Origin: Rachycentron canadum
Lineage: Eukaryota; Chordata; Actinopteri; Carangiformes; Rachycentridae
Direction of reading: 5' to 3'
DNA length: 64,000 nucleotides
NCBI GenBank assembly: GCA_038496675.1
Contig: CM076671.1
Location: 5,081,133-5,145,132 of the forward strand
Every line of letters starts with the position of its first letter. The first letter of the stretch is position 1. Below, one piece after another: positions 36,860-50,984 of this stretch. Below the pieces are notes generated by a model. That model worked only from the letters and a program-made list of their open reading frames with translations, had not been told where the DNA came from and did no database searches. The position numbers were made by a program, and so were the translations under genes.

Positions 36860-39800
36860 CTGGACGAAGAGGGTCCAGTAGTGAAAATTTGTTTACCACT
36901 CGATCCATGTAAAATTCAGCCCAAGGCATTCACAATAACTTCACCACTTCACAAATTAGGTACAATGTAAAATAACCCCTTCCTCTGTCATCCTAATGCT
37001 CGTGTGAAGGAGTCACAGTCGAAGGATTACACTGAATGATTACACAAACTTTAAGATGTGTGGCCAAATAGCTACACACACCTGACTTTTCATTTTAGTT
37101 TGTTCATAGCCATGTTTTAGCTAAAAGAGCTCAATAAAGCTGTGTAAAACAGACAAGTTGCTGATGAAGATGGGATTGGTTCAGGTTGGAATAAATTAAA
37201 CTGCAGACTGACCTGTTTGAGCTCCTGGACCTCATCCTTTAGGCTGTACACAGTGTCCACCAGACTCCTGCAGCACACAACAGCTCTGCTTTACTTGTGC
37301 AACACTGACTGACACTTTCTTCATTTTTAATATCCATAAATTGTCTTATTGCTATATATTTATCTATCTTTGGTCATTGCTTCATTCACAGTGTCATCTC
37401 TCACCTCTCCTCCACGACAGTTTGTCCGTTGCTCCTGGTTTCCTCCACAATAATCTTCTCCTCCTCTGGGAACAACATGTGAACATCCTTCCTGCTGGAG
37501 CCTGATGGAGCAAAGACAACAGTGTGAGTTAACAACTGTGCATCACGCACATAGTCATGGGCACATGTACATTAAATTAAAAGAGAATGAGATTACAGAC
37601 GGGCTTGGACACTGACGGGGTGTTTTACAATAAACAAGCAAACACGTACCAGATGAAACAAACAATGTGGTACTTTCTATTTGCTGACATTCTATGGACC
37701 AAACTATTAAATATAATCTGTAAATTAGTCGAATGGAAGCTGAAGTAAATGTACTGCTAAGTATTTTGACTCCTGTTATTATTTGTTCATCTGTTTGTTT
37801 TGTTTGTATGTAGTGAAGTGCACACACATCTTTAAATATGATATACAGTTAAATGTAGCTATACTGATGGGTATCTACACAGGCACAAAGACACAAACAC
37901 AGCTACATCACATCTATGCAAATATAAAGAAACACACACAGATAAACATACAGCAGGTGAAAGGTTGGGACCGATATACAGACATATACATCTGTCTCTA
38001 GCTGTAAGATGGCTGTTTCACTGTGTCCGTGGTTTGCATCACCAATATCTTACGAGAAAACGAGGCAGTCCTGTAACTATGGGCGGTCCAGATACTGTCA
38101 TAATCCGAGTCTTCTGATTGGTCAGAACATGGCAGGTTGCCAGGGACACCAGCGATGGTGAGGCTGGTGTCAGCCAGCACATGGTTGTGCATGAGGTCAG
38201 TCCCTTGCCAGGCTGTGCCATAAAGTAACCAGGGGTAGGTGGGGTGTGGAACAAACCAAATTGAATGTTGGGGAGAAATACAAACCATTTTGGATCAAGG
38301 GTGAGGGATCGGGACAAACCATAGCGTAGGTGTGGGCAGAGTATTTGAAAAAGATGAATCAACATAAAAGATAAATAATAATGAAGGAAAGGATTTTGGG
38401 AAAAAAGTGGGTGGGATAAGACATGTTAAATTTAATGGTAAAAAGAGGGATTACACCATACAACAGGTCAATGACAAAACAACAATTGGAGGATGAGGAA
38501 GGCAGAGGAATGAAGGGAAGAGAGGAAAGAGAAAATCATTGTTAGCTGAAAGCAGAGAACAGACAGTGTTAGCAATAACACACAGCAGCTACCATCGCAT
38601 GAGCATGAGTGTCTGTGATGCTGTGTTTATGCTGTGTTTGCATATGAAGGTGCTGATCTGTGTGTGTACTCACTGGAGTTGAGAGTTTGTCGTGTCTTGG
38701 CGCTGGTGCAGTAGGCCTCGATCACTTTCAGTATCTGAGCGTCCTCCTCCAGAGCTGCTGTACCTGGGAGACAAGGACAGGACAGAAGAAGTTCAAGTCT
38801 CTTAATATTGAAAACAGAGGACTTTAAACTACATCAGCCTGTGGCAGCCAGATTGGAAACATAAAGTTCTGGTTAGTCTAATTATCGATTTTGATTTATT
38901 AATAGATTTCTTTAATAATGCTAAACAAATCAAATAAGGATTATCTTTTTGTAATGAACTTGCCCAGTGTTTGTTTTTTAATTGCAGCTAAAAATGCAGT
39001 GACAGTTGCTGCATTTGGTACAGGATAGCATGATAGAGAGATTAAAAGCATATTATTTTTATTTAACATTTTTTAAAGTCATACATTTTAGATGACTAAG
39101 TAATGGAAACCTAAAGCAACAGAGAAACCTGTGTAGCACACGACATTCAATTTAAGAAATGAAACTGATAAAGGAATTGAAAGCACATCACCACCAGCTT
39201 GTGTTAACAGTGAAAATGTAAATCCTTCCTTCACTATCAGAGCTTGCTTACTCTTTCTGGTAGTGAAGTCCTCCTCCGAAGGTTTCCTCTCTGGCTTCCT
39301 CTTTGGAAGCAGCTTCTTCATGTTCTTAGGGCTTTTACTCATATCCTACAAAAAAGTGATTGAAATGTGCACAGCAGGAATGTAACTCTAATCCCAGTGT
39401 AACAGGACTCAGGAAACATATAAAGCTTTGGTTGCCATAATGTCATTGTGTACGTTTCAGTATATTTAAGTGAAAATTATCCTGCTGTGAACCACATATT
39501 GTATAAATCATAAAGCAGATATCAGCCTGACTCATTTTAGTTATAAGCACCTCCTTGTAGCAGAGAGCAGCTGAGGGCCGCAGTGGAGGTGCAGGGCGAA
39601 GGCAGCTCAGGCTCCAGGGTTTAGGGGTACTTGGTGGCTCCAGGGGTCCCCACATTGGGCTGCTACTGTGTGTCGTCCCATATGAGGAGGGGTGGGGAAG
39701 GGTGTGATAGGTGTGTCCACTGCTCCCTCCACGTGACTCAGAGTGTCTGGCTGGAGTGACGGGGTGGGAGGGCAACTGGGAGGGGGAGAGGAGAGGTTAA

Positions 39801-42800
39801 AGAAGGTGGGTAAAGTATGAGGATCAGCTAACTAACCGATGAACTGATTTATTCTTTACAAAACACGGTGACTTACAGTGTGACAGACGGACTGATGCTT
39901 GTGCGAGTGTGAGTGTGCGGGCAGAGTGTGTGTGTGTTTGGTAAGAAGGTCTAGCCAATCCTGCAGATCGTGCTGACTGTTACATGCCACCTGTATCCGC
40001 TCACATTGGCCACCTGTACAACAACACACACATATACACACAATGTCATGTACTTTAGTGATTGCACTTTTAGTTTAAAAAAAAAACAGCGACAGACTAC
40101 ATTGTAAAGGAATGTGAATTAATGGTAAAGGATTTTCTGTGTTTTTACTATTATTTCTCATGATACCTCTGATTTCGAGACATAAAAAGAACTCAGGAAA
40201 ATGACTTGTAGAATTTAATTTATTCCAATTTTCTGATGTTATCTTTTCATATATTTGGTGCACTAGCATATGCTCTGACCACTCTAACATTCAGGTGGTT
40301 ATATAAGGTGAGTATATGCTAAACATCCCAGATACCACAGCTATTCTTCTCAGTAAACAGGAACAGACTAATGAAACTATTATATTTCAATTACTGGTAT
40401 GCAACACTACTCAAGGAACCTGCCTGTAAACTTAATTCGACTTGCAGAGTTGTAAAGATAGCTAAATCATATGCAAGATTATAAATGAGTTCATTACAAA
40501 TCTCCTTGCTAAATAAGAGAAAGGGCTGACCGGATATTTCAAAAGCATTTCTCAGGTTTTCTCCATCCTCTATCCTGGAGATAAGCATTCCTGATAGTGG
40601 CATCCTGCCCTGCAGAGTCAACCAGAAATACACAGGGTTAGCTGAAGAACACAGAGAGAGCATGATTTGAAGTTTCATCTCATGTAAAAGATACCTGATA
40701 GATGAATCCACTCATTCTCAGGCTGGCAGATAGTATGAGTAGTGTGTGAGGGAAGAGGACGAGGTAGCGTTCATTTGTTTCCTGAAAGACAAAATCACTT
40801 GAAGTCAGCAGTCTTGTGTGTTGACTTTGGGTCTGAATGACCTCTGGGTATGTTCACATGATACATGTGAACTGTTTAAGATGATGGGTACCTGACAGTT
40901 TTGTGTGTGGACTGTGGCCTGAGACATGTGCAGAACAGGGCCAAGTGTTCTGATGTCATCACCCTCCCAGTTTCTGATTGGCTCTGTTAAAATCTGCAAC
41001 TCAAGGTCCTTCTTCTTCCTCACTTCCTGACAATGAGCCTGAAGATACACAGAGGCACACAGAGGCACACATTAATACAGAACCTCTGTGAGACCATGTA
41101 CATTGATAATCAATGATCAGTGTGTGTCTTACTGCAAGGTTTTTGAAGGCCGTCATGGAAGCATTGAGATCAGCCCTGTCAGGGTGTTGGTCCTAAAACA
41201 AAGACAATGATTAAATACGTAAACAAAACTGGAAACACTGTGAATAGAAAAATATTTTTCATGGATAGATATTCAGATTGATTTCTTGTCCAGGAACAAG
41301 ATATGTTATTTAACATTTATACTAACAGACAAACAGCCAGAGACAGACAGATTTAGCCTAACCTCCATGTGTCTGTCCAGTTCTTTCAGCAGTGTTGGGT
41401 ATCTCTCCAGCCTGGTGAAGGGTTTACTCAAACTTGTGGTCAAAGTCAAGATCCCTGGGGTGGACGCCCCCTTTGACTCCATGTACTCCCCCAGCTCCTC
41501 ACTGCGACACACACAGGTAAACATTTTTCTTTTCTCTGTTGAGCAAAAAACATTTGTTTTGTAGTTTGCACATCCCGCCTCTGACTGTACCTGTGTTGTG
41601 TGAGCACATTGACAGCAGCTGGGTGGTTGGAGCAGTAGGCCACATAAATGACCTTCATTTGGGGCATGAGACTCAGGAAGAAACCCCCAATCCTCTGCTG
41701 GTTCTCTGGCAGTCTACACATAAATGACATGACAATATTAGACTTCTTGGCAAATCGACTGTGTTACATCAGTTTACCACTAGATGTCTCTGCTGCTAAA
41801 CAGACATAACCCCTCATTCAGACAAAGGTCAGTTATTTTCATAATGACTCATTTCATTGTTTGGTCAATAAAATAACGAATTGGATCAATAAAATATCTA
41901 GAACAAATAATCAATCAACCAACTAGTTCCTATGTTTTCTGTTTATTACAAGTTAATTAATCTCCTCTTAATGTGCTCTATGCAGCATTAATCTGGAAGT
42001 ACAAGAAACCTTCTTCTGTATCAATAACTGACAGCTTATGATATTTCATATATTCCATACTAAACTGCTAATACTGTTGACTGATTTTCATAAATCCATG
42101 TATTTCAGAAAAGCTCCCTTTTAGCTGGGCATTGTCAGTAGACAAAAAAGAGGGATATACGGACTTTGTGTGCTCCTCTAAGGACTGAACCAGCATCTGC
42201 TGGAAGGTTGAGATCTCCTCCAGATTTCCTTGAATGTGACTGATGTCCACCATGTTGAGTCTGCAAAACATAGGAGAGGAGAAGATGAGAGAGGAGGGCC
42301 ATCATTCATAATTTAAAAGTGTTCTCTCAGTAATCCTGGTAAATAAGTATCTAGGTATATACCTAGATTTCTCTATCTGTACATTGATAGTGTGCTTTAC
42401 AGTACATGTATGTGTACAGTACAGGATAGATATGGTAGACAGTATATGTCGACAGATTATATTAGTAGTGTTGTAGATACCCTTATCTACCACTTCCTCC
42501 AAAACCGACTGTTGAATAAAACAGTAAAAAGTGTAAAAATAACTTTACCTGTCTGTGGGGTGAAGTGAGCGTAGGTATGAGCCCAGGAGACTCTGTATCT
42601 CCCTTGAATATTCACTCTCTGCTTCCAGGATGTTCTGTAGGACCTGACAGAGACACGACCCACACACACACACACACACACACACACTTTTATATTATTC
42701 ACAGTTGCAGATATAATGAAGAGGTAAACATGCATGTGAGAGAAATTTATATCATATATGGGCTATACTGTATGTCAAAAATCATAAATTAAATGATGTG

Positions 42801-45800
42801 TTGGTAATTGGTACGAATTCCAAAGAAGACAAACACAGGGCCAGAGAGAGGATGGCTGTTCAGAGTTCTGATGTTAAGAAGTAGAGCTGAAACAATGAAT
42901 TGTTTCTTATTAAGTAAAAATGCCAGAGGAGCTTCTTCTTTGTGAGGATTTGCTGCTTTTCTCTGTTTAATGTCACTGTAAACTGAACATCTTTGGATTT
43001 TGGCCTGTTGGTCCAACAAAGAAATGGCATTAAGTTGGTTATTAGTCTGTGCCTGATTTAAAGTCATTAACACATTTTTTTGGAAGTAGGACAAGACACA
43101 AACACAACATCGAGGCAGGTCAGCATAACTCTATGAGCAGCTTGTTTTGTAAAGTGGGAGATGTATTTTGCAACAAGCTAATGGAGAGAGATATCAGACC
43201 CTGCGGGATCTGCAGCACTGGCTTGAGTAGCTTCCAATGGGTCTGACTCCACAGGCTAATTGGCTAATCTCTCCACAACATCAGAGACCTCTCAGGAATG
43301 AGGTTTCTGCTAATGAATTGTAGCACTTTAGTCGTGCATACTGCTGTGTCCTCCTTCAGGTCAGAAGACAGTACAAAATTCACACACACAAACACACATA
43401 AAGAAGAAAAAAGAAAGCCTGTGTCCTGAAACAAGCTTCTGCACTAAAGCTTTGAGCTTTGAGAGGCTCTTTTACAAGACACACAAAACTCTAAAAACTT
43501 TTTCTTTTGCATGTCTGTCTGGGAACAGCTCTGACTTCAGGGAGGGTGTGTGTGAATGAGGGAGACTCAACAACCCCAACCGACGATGGACTGTCTGACG
43601 GTGAGTCTGTGCAGCTTGTTGCATTATTAAAAACACACACAAACACTCTTCCATACCCACAGCAGTAGGAGCTACCCTGAGGCAAGGCTGCCCCAGAAAC
43701 CAGTGAAATGGAAGAAATAACCTACATTACATCTGCTGAACTCACACACACACACAGATAACACATACAAGGATGCTCCACAAATCATCACATGCTCTCA
43801 CACACATAGACACAGCTACATAATCATTAAGTGGAGGAAAATTCATTGATTTTAACAGTCCACAAGAGCAGACACACATGTGAAAAACATCCATTAACTC
43901 AGGTCACTCCTGCACATTAACTTAAAGCTGGACCAGGAGTCACAGAGCATACACACAGATTTGTTTTGTGTCTAGGTAACATCTTCAAAACCTCCCTACT
44001 TTATTGTTCATGTTAACTATTCTGAAAATAGTGAAAACTGTGAGATTCCCATCTTCTTTCATTGCTTGTATAGGTTCAAGTATCATAAGAACAATTAGTT
44101 CTCACATACACACTCATACAGACACAAACACATAAGTGCTGAAGTGATGCTCACCACATTGTAGTAGGTCTTACTGATGATAGTGGTGTCAAAACCTTTG
44201 GGTGGACTTTTTAGAGTCCCAGACTTTGGCTTGTCTGATGTTTTATCTAAAACAGAGAAAAATGGAACAGTTTGATGGTATGTGCACAAAACAAACTGCA
44301 AGTATGTCCTATCAAAATACAATAAACCTGAAGGCATTACGTAAATACACGTCTCACCGACTGACTATTGTTCACATTTTCAACATTGTTCAACATTTAA
44401 CACAGAAAAAATGTTTTTGCGTTTCACAACTGCAGGGCAATGTTGTGCCCATTACACTATGTAGGACGCCAGTGTCTGGATGCTTTAACTCACTGACTCC
44501 ACAATGTCATCTTACTGTCCTGGTTATTGTCTTATGTTTCAGTTTTGTAGACAATGAAATATAAAGGCAGAGGAGTAATGGCAATTGTCTAGATACTGTG
44601 CAGCTTTATGTACTTCTAAAATCCATCTTACTGACCAGAGGAAGTAAAGAGCTACATAAAGTTCAACCTGTGATATTTCAGATGCTATGACAGATACAGA
44701 TCTTAGTCCTGCAGTGTCAGGGATTGGTTCTTCAAACATGAGTAGTAACCAGGAACTGCTATGTAATCTGTAACTATTTATTTGTTGAAGATGTCTTCTT
44801 CATGATAACACACGCCTAGTCTCAATGACAATGATTTCTGTCACTAAACCCAGATAATAGGGGTGTAGAACCTCCAAGTCATCACTGTTTATTTAACAAT
44901 CACAGTCAACATTACGCTGCATCTCTCCAATGCCTGTTATCTCACATCAAACAGCTCCCCATGGCCATTTGAATCTCGTGCCATTCCTCAGTTTGCTGTT
45001 ATCATGGTCCTTGTTTTCTGCTGTGAGCTTCAAGGCAGGAAGTTCCTTTCTATAGAGCAGCTCTGGAACTTCCTGTCATTGTGTGCTTCCTTTCCTGCCT
45101 TCCCTCCACAGAAAGCAACACAACTAACTAACACAATCAAGCTGGCTGCAGGGGCATGGCTCTTACAAACACAAGGGGCAGCAGTTCACAGCCATGGGAA
45201 CTCAGAACTGCACATCAACCCAACTTTTCGATCTTTCTATCATATTTATATGTAAACTCCTCGTTCCTAAGATGTAAAATTAACAGAAAACACTGCAGAT
45301 ACTATTACAGAATAATTCTTTTACATTTCTGGTGGAAAAATGCCATCTTATCTTATTGTACACACACTCTGAACACATGCTAAACATCTCTGGATTTAAT
45401 TCTTAAATTTGCCTTCATTTGGTCATTTCCATTTAAATAAGAGTTACACATGTGGGAAATTTCTCATCCAAACTAATGAATAAAGATAAATGCCACACCC
45501 AAATTTATGCTTGGTGACAGGATGTTTCAAGGATAACTTGGCAAGTCCACTTCATTAAGAAATTATATTCAGAAAATTATATTAGGAAAAGAGGTTAGTA
45601 ATAATCAGTATCTGCATCTGTATGTGTATTTGGTCTATGTAAGTACTTTGGGTCTACTATAACGTTTGACGGACAACAGTATACATTTTAAACCTTATTA
45701 CAAGAAAGCAAATATTTATTTAACTGCAATTTACATTAAAATTGCAATTAAAACCACTTATATGTAGTTAAGGTAACCAAACCAGTAACATGACCAAAGC

Positions 45801-48800
45801 AATGATGAGAAACCAGTTCATTGTCACCACACAGCTCTGAATCAGAACAAAACACGCCATCTGAAGCAATGAGAGCTTCACCCACCACTTCCTTTCAGCT
45901 CCCGTACATAGTTACTGGGGAACCACCCAGTCTTGCCGTTGAGGGAGCCTTCCCACCAGCCCCCCTCCTCCTGCCTGCTCACACTGATGATGTCACCCTT
46001 GGAGAAAGATAGTTCGTCCTCATTGGTCTGCTGGAAGGCAAAGCGCGCCTTGACCAGCAACTGGCCGCACACACTGCCCTCCGACATGTCCTGGTAACGA
46101 GGAGAACAAGAAACACGGAGCTGAACCAAGCTGTGGATCACGCACCGGCGGCATACATGAAAAAAAATCATGTTGCTGATACATTAGTCGTGTCCTGTCA
46201 TGGAGTGTTGTTACTGCTGTTGTCATGGTAACCCACCAGGCTGCGGTACTGAGGCTGCAGCAGTTTAGAGGAGCGAGTCTGAGTGTTCAGAGAATCAAAC
46301 GACTTGATCCTCAGTGTTGAGGAGTGCGACACACACACGCTGTCTCCAGAAACACCCAAATCTGCAAGAAAATGCTTCAATTAGTGGTCTTCTTAGAAAC
46401 CATCACTCTGAAACCCTGGTAAAGTTATAAAAATACAGAAACCTTAAGAGCTTTTCTATAAAAACATAATATATTATTTAAACAGGGCAAAAAAAAAGGG
46501 ATAAGGTGTTTCAAGATACAAAGACTGCAAACATGAGCTAAAAAAAAACGCGCCATAAAAAAACAAGACACACGCACACTCCCACATCCACAAAAACACA
46601 ATGATCTTGCCTTCAGTAGCTTTGCTGAGGGCAACCAAAGAGTTTAGCACCTTGGAGAAGTTCAGTCCCTGCAGGAGGTCATTGACCTCAAAAGCCTAAA
46701 GGAGAGAAAACCAAATAAAGAATATGAAATACATTTTTAGAACAGCAATAAAGCTTGAGGGGTTTGAGGCAGGAGAGAAAACACACATTCATAATAAATT
46801 TATAGAGTGTGACATCAGCAAGGACACAGAGCTGTCTTCCTGACATTTCCATGCACACATCTCACACAGGCATGTGGTGTCAAACAGAGAGGAGGGACCT
46901 ACAGCCCCCAGTTGGTGAACGTGTCGGTGCTTTCTAAAACACACTGGAGCTTTACTGTGTATTCACAAATTGATGGCTTTGTTTATTTATATATTTACTC
47001 TCTTGTCATTAAGCTTGCATCACACACAAGTATAAGGAAGTATGTGAGTCTGAAAATGAAGAAACATTGAGTTTAGTGGGGGGTTACATCCTTGCTCCAA
47101 CTGCAGTCTGGAGCAGGATTACTCAAAGTCTGAGCTCCCCCTTGTAATCTCCCCATCACACACACACACACAGACATAATCAAAATACCTCTGAAGCCCC
47201 TAATCTTGTGTACACCACACACACTGACTGACTTCTACACTCCCAAAGCATGAAGGTGGAGCGATCTGGGGCTTGAAAATCAAATCTGAAAAATTTAAGT
47301 GGTAATTCATTTTAATTTACAGTAAAACAAATTTGTGATGAGAATAGCAAGAAATATCCTAGATCTAAATTTTCTCACATTCAGTTATCTTAAATTTAAA
47401 GCCAAAACTACATTGTGCTTCTATACCATGTCGTCTTCTCTAAAAACCCACTTGGTCTGATTTATATACACAGGCTGATTAGTAGTCCAAGAAGTCTGGA
47501 CCAAACAGTTAACACACACTTTCACTGCTTCCACTGGAATTTAGCCAAGGTACAATAAAGGCTTTCTATCCACTTCTGCAGTAGAAAAACACCAGTGTTA
47601 CAGTTACATTTGCACACATTTTAGGAGGGGAATAGAGTTCAATTTCAGATCAATGTATTTGATTAATATCTAAATCTCACACTAAGAACGATTTATAATA
47701 TCTGTATGTGATATATTTCTCACATGAAAATTGTTTATCTTTTTACTGCACTTTAATTTTATACATTTAAAGAACTGCCATCCTTTAAACATACACATCT
47801 TTAAATCAGTGTTGATATTGTTTTCCTGAAATTAGCCTTATCTTGAAGATATTACAAGAAAATTTGACATCATAAGATAATAATAATAATAGTAATGCTT
47901 CCCTAGCATGAAACCACATTGTACATGTCAAATACAGTCAGGGTCATTTGCAGGGTGAGTCTGAAGTCACAATACTGTCCCCTGCAGCTGTGGGACGCAG
48001 AGAGCACATACACAGCATGCTTAAAACAAACGCCTGTGATTGGTCAAACATCTTACCTGATCATAGGGAGCACTTGATTTAATGATGCAGAGAAGGCACA
48101 ATAAATGCACAGCACCTATATCCCATCCGATTAGGCTTAGTTAATAGGAGAAGCCAAATTTATGATCGCGATTGCCATCTAAATTAATTGTGCAGCTCTG
48201 GCTAATCGTGGAGTCAAAACTGATCCAGACTCATACTGGCACTCTGTAATCCTCCTCTATTGGACAGGCAGCCTGGATCGTCCTCTGCTTCACTGTCTGG
48301 GAGAATTACTATGCTGATGTCAGTTAGGCTGTTGGTAATGGAGGCCTTGGCTTCCAGCAACATGGCTGACATGCCTCTAATCAACCTGATTGGAAAAGCC
48401 ACTGGCTGCCTGGTGGGGGTGCATTACATCAGCCCACCCGTCTCTCCTCCTCCTTTTCACCCTTTCATACCCTTTCCTTTTCTTCATTACTGTGGATTCA
48501 AGTGTTTTTTTAAAAACCCATTCTCCTTATTAGGATCATTTTCCAAGTCTGGAGCAAAACCTTGTTAAAGATCTGCATCCTCGGACGTCTGTGTTGCATA
48601 ATCTGCTCTTTTCCATTATGAAACTACATCCATGGAAAAACACAACTAAGATCAATAGTCTGACTGTCTGTGTGTCACTAGACCTCTGTTCACACCCGCT
48701 GTGGGACAGGATATAACCTGGCGTAACCCACTGTTACTCAAACACACACACCTTAATATGTGCTTTTGAACTCTGATAACAACACAGATATTTTTTAGAT

Positions 48801-50899
48801 CAATATGGCAACAGCCTAATATTTTGTATCCATGTGAGTATTCAGTATTCGACAGCTTCTGCAGAAATATTTTTTTGCTTTCCGCAGAGATTTCATCTCT
48901 GTCAAATTGCTTCTGTAAGACCAGTGATAACGCCGTGAAACCCTGCTAGAGCCTACAATCATCATCATCATCATCACCAATAGCAACAACATGCATTAAC
49001 ATCAGCGGCATCATTTCCCTCATATGACATGATGTTGTAATATCTGGTCTAAATCAAATTCCCATAGACAAATGCTGCAGTATTGATCTGTCACAAATAA
49101 ACATGTATGTGTGCCTCTCATTTCAGAGGAGGATCGCACCAACTGAGTGGGCTGCAGTTAGCTTCAATATAAAGACAAAAGCTGCCCAATATTTGATCTA
49201 TTCCAAAACAGGGAATCCACATTTATCTCTGCCTCTTGTTTCCATAACTACAAAGGAGCCATAACTCATCCTCAAGCAGCAATAATACATTTAACACAAG
49301 AGCTTTGAAAACATCTTTTGGAAACAGTAACTGAGAAGTACAGATTGGAGGTGTTACTGTGGGTATATTCCTGGTATTAGGGTGCCTGTCTTTATCCCCC
49401 TTTCTACTTCTCTAATTACACAATTTCACTGTATATATAGAGCAGTTTTATGCTAATAAAAAAAAAACGGACCCCCATTTCATTATTACAGAAAATAGTA
49501 CCACTTTTTCTTACATCATTATCGATACGTGTTTCACTGTGGTTTTATTAATAACAATAAGTCATTCAGTGAAAATATTTTTTGGGTTGCCAGGTTCTGA
49601 AGCATTAGTGGACTATTTACCTGGACCACAGGTGATTAAAAGTCCACTGAACACAAACTCACTACCATTTACAGTGATTATAGAAGATTTCTAGCATTTA
49701 CGACTGCACAATAACAACATGGGCCACAAAGGACAAAATACATTTTCACAACCTGGCAACACAAAAGTTGTTCCATGATAAGTTGCAACTTATACAGGGT
49801 GGTTTACTGACAAGTGCCACCAGAAAACTATCATTAACGTGTAGCTACATTTAACACTAATTGGGGATCAAGATAAAATGTATTGAAGTCGATGAATAAC
49901 ATCCATATTTCCTGAAAATGAGACCTTTGTGTGACCATTACAGAGCACAGTGGTAACGGCTCAATGAGAAATAGGATCAATGCGTCACTAATAAACAGGA
50001 AGATACATAAGTTGTAAAATAGGTTTAAAGGATAAGTAGGTTGGTGGAGGTCTGGGGCAGTGTGTTGTCTGCCCTTCATACTGTGGAGGTGCAGGAATAA
50101 ATCCATTTTAATGTAGTAACTCACCTCCACACCGAAAGCCCCGCAGCCTTTAATAAACTCGGCAATGTTCCTCTGACTCTCGCTGTCGCTCCTCGGCTCC
50201 TGGAAAAACTACGAGGCAGAAAGTCGCAAAATGAACTTTAAACACTGATTGGAAATATTAATAAACTGTCGGCGAACTTGTTTAAAGGTTTTCAGCATGG
50301 AAACAATCTTATTCCAGGCGTTGCTGGTGCACTTGCCACTTGCTGCTTATCACTATCAATTAGCTAAAGTGAGGACTCAAACATCCGGGTTCGTCTTTCA
50401 AACTAAAACATTAATTGAGAAGGTTTTTGATACATCTTGTGTTTGAAATACTCCCTTTGGTTAATATATATATATATTAATATGTGTGTATCATTGTATA
50501 TTTTTTTTTTGTAGTCTGGTGTATCTTCCAATCCAAGGGATTGTTTCAGTTCAGAGTATTGTTTTAACCTAGTAGTTTATTTCAGCTCTTATAATACCAT
50601 CATGAAAGAAAATAAAACTACATATTATTTACCCTGAAGAGAAGCCTGATACCTCCACAAAAGCGTTACATATTTTCACTGTACTAAATGAGGCAAAGCT
50701 TTTCCCCCAGGGAGGTAAAATTAATAGCATAGGTGGTAATCCATGGCGATTGACAGGTTTTATGCCTTTATTTTGAAAGAATTATTGTCTCACTCTTAGT
50801 TGAGCTGCAGCTAACTGAGGTTAACTTGACACAGATCTACAATCTTCCAGGGAAGTTGGATAAGCCAGAGGAGGATATGACGTTACAGGTTCATAGTCT

Positions 50900-50984
<85 letters not shown>

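Larger units (their letters stand above)
46696..50124 (-). other. arhgef7: arhgef7 intron 2, largest intron
   Basis: 3.4 kb between the two halves of the CH domain. It contains two unique blocks that look like conserved non-coding elements (48060-48460 and 48880-49270) and no exon I can support. The rest is AT-rich with short repeats. Confidence 0.75.
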
